Positions 40,538-47,871 of a stretch of 64,000 nt of DNA are shown in pieces. Both the position numbers and the translations under genes were made by a program. The notes under the pieces were generated by a model that was not told where the DNA came from, searched no databases, and saw only the letters and a program-made list of their open reading frames with translations. Positions within the stretch are counted from its first letter, which is position 1. The number at the start of each line of letters is the position of its first letter. Origin of the DNA: Holophagaceae bacterium (GTDB lineage Bacteria; Acidobacteriota; Holophagae; Holophagales; Holophagaceae); contig JADKJH010000002.1 in the NCBI GenBank assembly GCA_016722505.1, positions 523,374 to 587,373 of the forward strand, given 5' to 3'.

Positions 40538-42712
40538 ATGACGCGCATCATTTCAGCCATCCAAGAACCTCCCGATGCCAAACGTCGCAGGGCGGGCCTG
40601 CTGTTCGCCCTGCTCGCGGGCTTTCTAGTTGGTGTGACGCCGCTCCATGCCGCGTCCGCCAAAACAGAGGTGAAGGAGAGTTGCCTCGAATGCCACGGCG
40701 AGAAGGACTTCACCAAGGAAGGACCGAAGGGCACTACCCTTTCGCTATTCGTAGATGCAGCTAGGTTCGGCAAGGCAGTGCATGCCTCGCTCACCTGCAA
40801 GAGTTGCCACGCGAGCATTAACAAGGATCATCCGAATGATGGCAACCCACCGCCGAAGGTGGACTGTGGAACCTGCCACACCGAAGAGTCCAAGACGTAT
40901 CAGGGCAGCATCCACGGCATGAGCAAGGCCATGGGCTCGTCTGCGGCCGCGAACTGCACGGATTGCCATGGGAACCACTACATCGTCCCCGTGAAGCAGA
41001 CCGATTCGCCGGTCTACAAGATGAACCTTCCCACGACCTGCGCGAGATGCCACGCCAACAAGAACCTCACCGAGGAATACAAGATGAAGTACCCAGCGGT
41101 GGGTTCCCAGTACCAGGAGAGCATCCACGGGCAAGCCCTGCTGAAGAAGGGCCTCATCGTCGCGCCGAGTTGCAACGACTGCCACGGCGTCCACGACATC
41201 AAGCGCACCGTGGACCGCAGTTCGCCCATCAACCACGCCAACGTGGCCAAGACTTGCGGCAAGTGCCACGTCACGGTCGAGGAGATCTACAACAAGAGCA
41301 TCCACGGCCAGTTGCTCGCCAAGGGCGATCCCCGCGGCCCGGTGTGCATCCAGTGCCACTCGGCCCACCAGATCGAGACTCCCACGAGCGGGCATTTCAA
41401 ATCACTGGCCGACCAGACCTGCGGCAAATGCCATGCGGACCGTCTGGAACACTACCGCGACACCTATCATGGCAAGGCCATGGCCCTTGGAAAGACGAAT
41501 GCCGCCAGGGATGTCGCCGCCTGCTACGACTGCCATGGCCACCATGATGTGATGCGCGCCTCGGACCCGAATTCCAGGCTCTCCTCAGCCAACATCGTCC
41601 AGACCTGCAAGCAGTGCCACCCCAAAGCCAACGCCAGCTTCGCGAGGTACGCGCCTCATGCCAACCCGCTGGACCGGAAGAACTATCCCCAGCTCTATTG
41701 GGTCTTCCTGGTGATGACGACCCTGCTCGTCGGAACATTCACTGTTTTTGGCGCGCATACGCTGTTGTGGCTCTTCCGCTCGATCTGGCTATACCGCCAC
41801 GACTCGAAGCAATTCCGCGAAGCCAAGATCAATATCGCCAAGGATGACGAGCAATTCACCCGCTTCCAGCCCTTCGAGCGCTTCCTGCATCTGCTCGTGG
41901 TCACGAGCTTCCTGCTCCTGGTGCTCACGGGCATGCCGTTGAAGTTCTACTACACGGACTGGGCGAAGACCATGTTCGGGATCCTGGGCGGCCCATCGGT
42001 TGCCCGCACCCTGCACCACTTCGGCGCCGTCATCACCTTCCTGTATTTCGCGCTCCATATCAGCGACACGCTCGTCCATTTCTGGAAGAACCGCGGATAC
42101 ATGCGCGACCCAGAAACCGGGAAGGTCGCCCTCAGCCGGCTGTGGAAGGCCATGAGCCATCCGGATTCCATGATTCCCACGAAGCAGGATCTAAAGGACC
42201 TCATCGACCACAACAAGTGGTTCTTCGGGAAGGGTCCGAAGCCTCAATTCGACCGATGGACCTATTTTGAGAAGTTCGACTACCTCGCCGTGTTCTGGGG
42301 TGTTTTCGCCATTGGTGTCTCAGGCATGATCATGTGGTTCCCCGAATTCTTCAGCCGTTTCATGCCGGGCTGGATGATCAATGTGTCATTGATCGTGCAC
42401 TCCGACGAAGCCTTGCTGGCGGCCGGATTCATCTTCACTGTCCACTTCTTCAACACCCACTTCCGGCTGGAGAAGTTCCCCATGGACACGGTGATCTTCT
42501 CCGGCCGGGTCTCCAAGAGCGAACTGCTCCACGAGCGCAAGCGCTGGTATGACCGCTTGCTCGCCGAAGGCCGCCTGGACAGCTTCCGCGTCAAGGACGA
42601 ATGGGAGGCCTGGAAGGGCATCGCCCGCAGCTTCGGGTACATCTTCTTCGGCCTTGGCATCGTGCTTCTCTTGCTCATCATCTACGCCATGACGTCGCGC
42701 CTGGCCCATTGA
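40538..42712 (+). CDS. Undecahaem cytochrome c fused to a b-type membrane domain (CbcL-like, copy B)
   Basis: 724 residues. A signal peptide (about 1-40, ending LHAASA), 11 CXXCH motifs (CLECH, CKSCH, CGTCH, CTDCH, CARCH, CNDCH, CGKCH, CIQCH, CGKCH, CYDCH, CKQCH), then about six membrane helices with conserved His in LHHFGAVITF and HSDEALLAAG. Same architecture as copy A, 83 bp upstream, so the pair arose by duplication and later divergence. Role inferred as menaquinol-to-periplasm electron transfer. A strong terminator follows. Confidence 0.88.
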   Translation: MTRIISAIQEPPDAKRRRAGLLFALLAGFLVGVTPLHAASAKTEVKESCLECHGEKDFTKEGPKGTTLSLFVDAARFGKAVHASLTCKSCHASINKDHPNDGNPPPKVDCGTCHTEESKTYQGSIHGMSKAMGSSAAANCTDCHGNHYIVPVKQTDSPVYKMNLPTTCARCHANKNLTEEYKMKYPAVGSQYQESIHGQALLKKGLIVAPSCNDCHGVHDIKRTVDRSSPINHANVAKTCGKCHVTVEEIYNKSIHGQLLAKGDPRGPVCIQCHSAHQIETPTSGHFKSLADQTCGKCHADRLEHYRDTYHGKAMALGKTNAARDVAACYDCHGHHDVMRASDPNSRLSSANIVQTCKQCHPKANASFARYAPHANPLDRKNYPQLYWVFLVMTTLLVGTFTVFGAHTLLWLFRSIWLYRHDSKQFREAKINIAKDDEQFTRFQPFERFLHLLVVTSFLLLVLTGMPLKFYYTDWAKTMFGILGGPSVARTLHHFGAVITFLYFALHISDTLVHFWKNRGYMRDPETGKVALSRLWKAMSHPDSMIPTKQDLKDLIDHNKWFFGKGPKPQFDRWTYFEKFDYLAVFWGVFAIGVSGMIMWFPEFFSRFMPGWMINVSLIVHSDEALLAAGFIFTVHFFNTHFRLEKFPMDTVIFSGRVSKSELLHERKRWYDRLLAEGRLDSFRVKDEWEAWKGIARSFGYIFFGLGIVLLLLIIYAMTSRLAH

Positions 42713-42732
42713 CGCGCTAGTAGACCGGCCAC

Positions 42733-42774
42733 GCAGACAAAAAGGCGCCGACCATGTCGGCGCCTTTTGTCTGC
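42733..42774. terminator. Intrinsic terminator after the cytochrome genes
   Basis: 18-bp stem (GCAGACAAAAGGCGCCGAC on one arm, one bulged A) around a 3-base loop, with internal A/T runs that serve both strands. Confidence 0.88.
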
Positions 42775-42822
42775 ATGGCCCACCCAACTTCGGCAGAATG
42801 AGGTCTGCATTGGAGCCCAGCG

Positions 42823-43194
42823 ATGGACATGCCGGATGAGGTCTTCAAGGATTTCGTGGCGGAGGCCTTGGGCCTGATCCCATCAGAGTTCCGCGAGCAC
42901 CTGGACAACGTGGAAGTCATCATTGAGGAGGAGCCCCGCGCCGAGGTCATGCGCGAAATGAGGCTCCGGCCGGGCCGCACGCTCTTCGGGCTGTACACCG
43001 GCATCCCCCTGACCGGGCGCAGCCATGATCCTGCGCCTTTCCCGGACCGCATCACGCTTTTCAGGAAGCCCCTGCTGGCTCATTGCGAAGATATGGAGGA
43101 ACTGCGCTACCAAGTGGTCACCACCGTCCTGCACGAGGTGGCGCACCATTTTGGCATCGGAGAAGCACGCCTCTCTGAGCTGGGTTGGGGGTGA
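42823..43194 (+). CDS. Zincin-like metallopeptidase family protein
   Basis: 123 residues of the small DUF1025-type zincin family. The C-terminal VLHEVAHHFGIGEARLSELGW holds the zinc motif HEXXHXXG plus a conserved Leu/Gly tail, and FGLYTGIPLTGRS is also typical. Substrate unknown. It stands alone between two terminators. Confidence 0.85.
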   Translation: MDMPDEVFKDFVAEALGLIPSEFREHLDNVEVIIEEEPRAEVMREMRLRPGRTLFGLYTGIPLTGRSHDPAPFPDRITLFRKPLLAHCEDMEELRYQVVTTVLHEVAHHFGIGEARLSELGWG

Positions 43195-43201
43195 TGGTTA
43201 G

Positions 43202-43250
43202 GGGCCGTATCAAAATAACCTGTGCAGTTCAGGTTTTTTTGCTACGGCCC
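43202..43250 (+). terminator. Terminator after the metallopeptidase gene
   Basis: Inner hairpin AACCTG-TGCAGTT-CAGGTT followed by T5, nested inside an outer 8-bp pair GGGCCGTA/TACGGCCC. Confidence 0.75.
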
Positions 43251-43264
43251 ATATCGTGGATGGA

Positions 43265-44017
43265 CTACTGCAATGTCGGGTGGGGCAGGGTTTCTCCGAG
43301 GATGAGTTCCATCTCTTCGACGGGCCATGACAAGTGGAAGCGAACCCCAGGCTCCAACGCTGGAAAGGGTTTGAGCCGCGAGGGCGGCAACAGCATCACT
43401 TCCCCGGCACGCAGGGAAGGCAGGTCCAAATGCTCCCACGAATCCAATCCGACGCTGCGGCGATGGCTGGCCACACGCAATTCCAGCTGGCCTGGAGGCA
43501 GCTCGAAGGTCATCCAGCCGCCAAGCACCGTGGTCTCGCCATCTTCAGCCGCAATGCAGTAGCCGCGCACATCTCCGAATCCGCCCACTACCGCGAGCAT
43601 GATTTGAGGTTGGGAGGCGATTCTGGCTCCAGGACCTTTGATCTGGAATCGATCGCGATGCGTCCCATCCCCCCGGCGAAGCTGAGTGGGACGCGGTACG
43701 CAAGGCTGCAGCACCGCCATCGCTGATGCCAGGGTGGGTGCGACAAACAATGGCAGGTCCCCGCGTTGGTTCCATTTCTCCGCGTAGACAAGAGTTTGCT
43801 TTGCGCGTTGGAGGGCGCGTGGACCGCCCTCCAGCATCCTCCGCAGGCTGGGTGGCACTCGGGCATCCGCGAGGCCTTCGGGTTGGCCCTCGCCTAATTT
43901 CCGCAATCGCGCCTGCTCTATGCGGTTGAGGTCCGCCACCCGGCCATCCGAAAGCCGCGCCACCAGCGCGCGCCGTTCGACGGCTCCATCGCGGAAAAGG
44001 GCGGTGCCTAGTATCAC
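43265..44017 (-). CDS. Hypothetical protein, possibly FAH-like
   Basis: 250 residues from a GTG that overlaps the thioesterase stop (GTGA), so it is coupled to it. The middle (FQIKGPGARIASQPQIMLAVVGGFGDVRGYCIAAED) faintly resembles the fumarylacetoacetate-hydrolase fold region in which a Gly-Tyr strand follows the metal ligands, but the acidic metal ligands are not evident. I do not assign a function. Confidence 0.55.
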   Translation of the reverse strand: MILGTALFRDGAVERRALVARLSDGRVADLNRIEQARLRKLGEGQPEGLADARVPPSLRRMLEGGPRALQRAKQTLVYAEKWNQRGDLPLFVAPTLASAMAVLQPCVPRPTQLRRGDGTHRDRFQIKGPGARIASQPQIMLAVVGGFGDVRGYCIAAEDGETTVLGGWMTFELPPGQLELRVASHRRSVGLDSWEHLDLPSLRAGEVMLLPPSRLKPFPALEPGVRFHLSWPVEEMELILGETLPHPTLQ

Positions 44018-44409
44018 GCCTGTCCTTCCAGCCACCTTCGCGCGGCCTCTGAAACCGGCGCGGGCCGGTTGGTGGTGAAGTCGAGCATGACCTGCACAGT
44101 CTTGGCCTCGGCCAACAGCGTTTGGTCCTGGGCCCGGAAGACCCGGTAAACGAGATCGAAAGAGGTGGTCCCGATGCGTATGCACCGGAGTTCCACACGC
44201 ACCTCGTCGCTTAGGCGGATGGGGCGCCGGTAGTCAACTTCGATCCGGGCGATGAGGAAACCCTCGGTCTCGAAAGCCCGGTCCCCCAGCCAACCCTGCC
44301 ACCAATAGAAACGGGCCTGCTCGATAAGGGTTACCAGGACCGCATTGTTGACGTGGCCCAGGGCATCCAAATCCCGGAAACGCACCTCGATGGCATGGAC
44401 ATAGGTCAT
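44014..44409 (-). CDS. Acyl-CoA thioesterase, 4-hydroxybenzoyl-CoA thioesterase family
   Basis: 131 residues with the hotdog-fold signature RFRDLDALGHVNNAVLVTLIEQARFYW, including the catalytic Asp in DLDALGHVNN, and IEVDYRRPIRLSDEV. It cleaves acyl-CoA thioesters; the substrate is unknown. Overlaps the next gene by 4 bp. Confidence 0.88.
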   Translation of the reverse strand: MTYVHAIEVRFRDLDALGHVNNAVLVTLIEQARFYWWQGWLGDRAFETEGFLIARIEVDYRRPIRLSDEVRVELRCIRIGTTSFDLVYRVFRAQDQTLLAEAKTVQVMLDFTTNRPAPVSEAARRWLEGQA

Positions 44410-44450
44410 GGAATCTCCTCGAATGAGCCTATCTCAGTCATCCTTGTCAT

Positions 44451-45827
44451 ATGGATCCTTCATTCGCAACCAAGCAAGGCCCATGGAACCCTGATCGTCA
44501 ATGGGCGGACCCGCTCATCACCCTGCTGATGCTCCTCTGCGTGTTCTTGGGGATGGTCCATCTCCGCGTCCGTTCCACCTCGACAGCCAGACCTCCCGAA
44601 CGTGTGGGGCTTTTGGGCCGGGTGGCAGAGGTACAAGCTCTCGGACAGAGCCTTGGCAAGGGTGCGGGCGCGTTCAAAGGAAGCCTTCCGGGCTTGCGGG
44701 AGCGGATGGATAATCCATGGGACAAAGCCTTGCTTTCAGTGTTGCTGGCCGAATCAAGTGACCCGAAGGAAAGGGCCACCGCAAAAGACCTCGCGCTGAG
44801 CGGACCCTTGCCCGCAGGCCCTGGCGCGGCTTTCCGCAAGGGTTGGGCCTGGGCCTACGCCGATGGTCCAGCGGTGGGTGAGCAAGACCAGAAGGCCCTG
44901 CTCCAGGCGCTTGGGGACGACTTCGGCGCCCGGTTGCTGAAAGCGAAGTGGGCGGAAAAGCAGGGGCAGGATGGCGCCCGCTTGCGCCAGGAGGCTGAAG
45001 CCCTGGCCATGGGACGCGTGCTGCTGTTCGGATTGTCGGGACTTTTTGTGGTTGTGCTGGCTTTGGGAGGGGTCGCTTTCGCCATCATGTTGATCATCAC
45101 CCGGAAAGTCCCGCGGAGATTTTCTCCAATGGTCTACGGAATGAGTCCAAGGGCGGCACTGTTGGTCTTTTTTGGATGGCTTACTGTGCAGATGTGTTCA
45201 GGTTTCCTGATAGCGCTGCTGGTGGCGGTCCTGCCCTTCCTGAAACCCGTGGCGCTACCCATGGCCTATGGGCTTCAGGCCTTCATGGGCGTGTATTTTC
45301 TTTGCGCCGCTGAAGGCATCACTTTAAAGCAGCTCGCGCACCGCCTGGCGCCGGGCTCCCATGGCCGCAGTCTAACCTGGGGCCTTGGGTTTCTGGCCTT
45401 GGCCCTGGCCTCGGTGCTCGCGGTCGCACTGTTGATGAGTCCATTTCTTAGGACCGCCCAGCCCCCGCAAAAAGAACTTCTTGAACTGGTGGGAAAAACG
45501 CGCGGGCCTTTTGCGCTCCCACTCCTGTTCTTGACCGTGGCCGTGGTGGCGCCATGCTTCGAGGAACTCATGTTCCGCGGATTCCTCCTTCCGTTCTTGA
45601 GCCAACATTTGAAAAGCCTGCGCGGCGGAACATTCATGGCTTTGCTGGCCACGGGCCTGTTGTTCGGTCTTATCCACCTGCAACCCACGGCCCTTCCAAC
45701 CCTCTCGACATTGGGCATCGTGCTGGGCCTCGCGGTGCTCCGCACAGGAAACCTACTCACAAGCATTCTAGTGCATGGGCTCTGGAACGGAGGCGTGTTC
45801 CTGTTCATGCGGTTCTTCTTGACCTGA
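44451..45827 (+). CDS. CPBP family intramembrane glutamic endopeptidase
   Basis: 458 residues. One N-terminal helix, a soluble stretch of about 150 residues, then about seven helices. The C-terminal domain has the three CPBP motifs: EELMFRGFLLPF (motif 1), FGLIHLQPTALPT (motif 2) and LVHGLWNGG (motif 3). Such proteases act on prenylated or membrane proteins. The soluble N-terminal part is not recognised. Confidence 0.85.
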   Translation: MDPSFATKQGPWNPDRQWADPLITLLMLLCVFLGMVHLRVRSTSTARPPERVGLLGRVAEVQALGQSLGKGAGAFKGSLPGLRERMDNPWDKALLSVLLAESSDPKERATAKDLALSGPLPAGPGAAFRKGWAWAYADGPAVGEQDQKALLQALGDDFGARLLKAKWAEKQGQDGARLRQEAEALAMGRVLLFGLSGLFVVVLALGGVAFAIMLIITRKVPRRFSPMVYGMSPRAALLVFFGWLTVQMCSGFLIALLVAVLPFLKPVALPMAYGLQAFMGVYFLCAAEGITLKQLAHRLAPGSHGRSLTWGLGFLALALASVLAVALLMSPFLRTAQPPQKELLELVGKTRGPFALPLLFLTVAVVAPCFEELMFRGFLLPFLSQHLKSLRGGTFMALLATGLLFGLIHLQPTALPTLSTLGIVLGLAVLRTGNLLTSILVHGLWNGGVFLFMRFFLT

Positions 45828-45855
45828 GTCCCACTACGCCCGGTATGCCTCCAAT

Positions 45856-45967
45856 TTTCCTCGGAGCATCATCCATCGCGTCGGCCTGTGATCGGTATTT
45901 TAGGCGGCACGGACCTTACATTCTTTGGAGAACCACCCGTCGCCTGGGACATCTTGGCCGACATAAG
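45856..45967 (+). repeat. Direct repeat, copy 1
   Basis: 112 bases closely similar to 46128-46240, sharing CATCGCGTCGGCCTG, GGTATTTTAGGC and GGAGAACCACCCGTCG blocks; both end TTGGCCGACATAAG. It is followed directly by the 97-bp hairpin repeat. Confidence 0.88.
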
Positions 45968-46057
45968 GCGCGGTGTCCGGGCTTTGCCCGGAAACCACGT
46001 GGGGAGCACGAGGGGGACGCAGAGAAAGCGAAGCGACCGGGCGGTCCCCCTCGTTCA
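45961..46057 (-). repeat. 97-bp hairpin repeat, intergenic copy
   Basis: Reverse-complement copy of the nadA-internal repeat (8 differences in 97). Hairpins TCCGGGC-TTT-GCCCGGA at 45976-45992 and the CGAGGGGGAC/GTCCCCCTCG stem at 46010-46053. Confidence 0.9.
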
Positions 46058-46105
46058 TGACAGGCGCAGTAATACCTTGGTTAATAAAACCCTGGCCTTT
46101 GCGTA
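46054..46105 (+). repeat. Terminal repeat segment, copy 1
   Basis: Starts TTCATGACAGGCGCAGTAA and resembles 47813-47864 (37 of 52 bases). The second copy lies on the far side of the IS110 transposase. Confidence 0.65.
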
Positions 46106-46127
46106 GGTGATCTTCACGACTCTCTAC

Positions 46128-46240
46128 TTTCCTCGGTCCACCAACCATCGCGTCGGCCTGCGATTGGTATTTTAGGCTGCACGAGTTTCGACTCTACCTG
46201 GAGAACCACCCGTCGTCTGGGACATCTTGGCCGACATAAG
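46128..46240 (+). repeat. Direct repeat, copy 2
   Basis: Second copy of 45856-45967, followed by a different but equivalent hairpin TGCCCC-TGC-GGGGCA at 46247-46261 and the shared CACGTGGG. The IS110 element seems to have inserted further downstream in this copy. Confidence 0.88.
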
Positions 46241-46289
46241 ACTCGTTGCCCCTGCGGGGCATCACGTGGGCTGAAAGCCCAGAGTGGGC

Positions 46290-47810
46290 GTTAATAGTTT
46301 GAGGGTATGGGTTTGATAGGTGCGGGCCAAGCGGCGCAGGCTCATCTTGAGGGATGTCCTAAATGGTGGCCGCGGCTCCTATGGCAGTGGAAACTCCGCA
46401 CATAAGACTGGCCCGCACGGGTAGTGGTATCACATTGTGTTGCGACTTGGAAGAGTCTGCACGGATGACAGTGTCGCTGTTCATTCGCCCCGTGCATCGG
46501 ACATCCCTCCCTTTTCGAGAGGAGGTCCCATGGACCGGGAAGTCGCTGAAGTCATCCATCCCGTGGCTTGCGGGCTGGATGTCCACTCGGCCATCCTCGT
46601 GGCCTGCCTGGTGCGCTCTGGCCCCAGTGGCGGGCCTCGCTACGAAGAGCGGAGTTTCCCCACGGCTCTACAGGGCCTGAGAGAGCTTCGGGATTGGCTC
46701 TTCGCCAGTGGCTGCCAGGCGGTGGGGATGGAGGCCACGGGCGTGTATTGGATGCCCGTTTTCGCGGCACTGGAAGGCCACGTCCAGATGACCGTGGGGA
46801 ATCCGAACCACATGCAAAACCTGCGCGGCCATAAGACCGACCGCAAGGATGCGAGGTGGATCGCGGGCCTGGTGCGGCACGACCTCATTCGCCCAAGCTT
46901 CGTGCCCAAGCAGGAATTCCGCGATGCCCGGGAACTGACGCGGTTTCGTCGTCAGCTCATCCAAGCGCGGACCAGCATGCGCAATGAAGTCCAGCGGCTT
47001 CTCGCACGTCAGGGGGTCACCTTGGGAACCGTGCTGAGCAATGTGTTCGGCACATCCGGCATGGCGATTCTGGAATCCCTGGCGGAAGGACGGAGCGTCG
47101 TGGACGAACTCCCCAAGCTCATCCACCACTCTGTGAAGAAGAAACTGGGGATGCTGACGGCGGCCCTGGAAGCGCCCCTGTTCCCGGTTCCCAGGAAGCT
47201 GCTGGCGCTGCAACTCAAGCGGCTGGAAGTCGTGGAGGAAAACATCCAGGATGTGGAGGCTCATCGCAGCGCAGATGGCCCCTCGCAGCAGCAGCTGGAG
47301 TTGCTGATGAGTATTCCCGGCATCAGCCTCACATCCGCGTGTGTGATCCTTGCCGAGATCGGTGTGGACATGAGCGTGTGGCCCACCGAGAAACACCTAT
47401 CCGCCTGGGCGGGCGTAGCACCTGGGTGCCGAGAGAGGGAGGCAAAAATATGCGCGCCGCCGCCCGAAAGGGGAACCCGTACCTTTGCAGCGCCTTGATG
47501 GAATGCGCCACCGCCGCCGTGAAGGCGAAAGACTGCCACCTCGGGGGCAAATACCGCCACCTCTGCGCCCAGATTGGAAGCAAGAAGAAGGCACTGATGG
47601 TGATCGCTAGAAAACTCGCGGTGATCATCTACCGCCTGATGAGCAAAGGCGCCACCTACCAGGAACCCATCTCCCAACCTCCCTCCTCTAAGTCCCGCCA
47701 CCGTAGCATCCAGAGGCACATTCGCGACCTCGAAAAACTCGGTTTGATGGTCCAGCTCACACCCATTCCGGCGTTTTCCTAAAACCTCCTATTTCAGGTT
47801 TTCAGATTGG
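46290..47810 (+). mobile_element. IS110-family insertion sequence
   Basis: Approximate limits. It holds one DEDD transposase gene with about 240 bases of non-coding DNA upstream, typical of the structured end of this family. No terminal inverted repeats are seen, as expected for IS110. The flanks (46054-46105 and 47813-47864) are parts of one repeat family, which suggests the element sits inside a repeat copy. Confidence 0.7.
46530..47782 (+). CDS. IS110-family transposase, one frame break
   Basis: Starts ATG 46530 after AGGAGG. The N-terminal RuvC-like part has GLDVHSAILVACLV (catalytic Asp), AVGMEATGVYW (Glu) and HKTDRKDARWIAGL (Asp pair). The C-terminal part has LMSIPGISLTSACVILAEIG and AWAGVAPG, then ARKGNPYLCSALMECA. 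Between them, near 47430-47440, one base appears to be missing. The protein ends at 47782. Either a sequencing error or an inactivated copy. Confidence 0.85.
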
Positions 47811-47812
47811 CT

Positions 47813-47864
47813 TTCATGACAGGAGCAGTAACGTCTTGACCAGAACAGCGCTGGCCAAGGCGTA
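47813..47864 (+). repeat. Terminal repeat segment, copy 2
   Basis: TTCATGACAGGAGCAGTAAC and following bases, similar to 46054-46105. It ends a few bases before the kinase stop codon. Confidence 0.65.
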
Positions 47865-47871
47865 ACTGCGC

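Noticed and set aside
45900..46148. Minus-strand frame of 82 codons across the repeats, similar to the NadA extension
   Set aside because: The similarity comes from the shared 97-bp repeat; the frame is made wholly of repeat DNA and there is no other sign of a gene.
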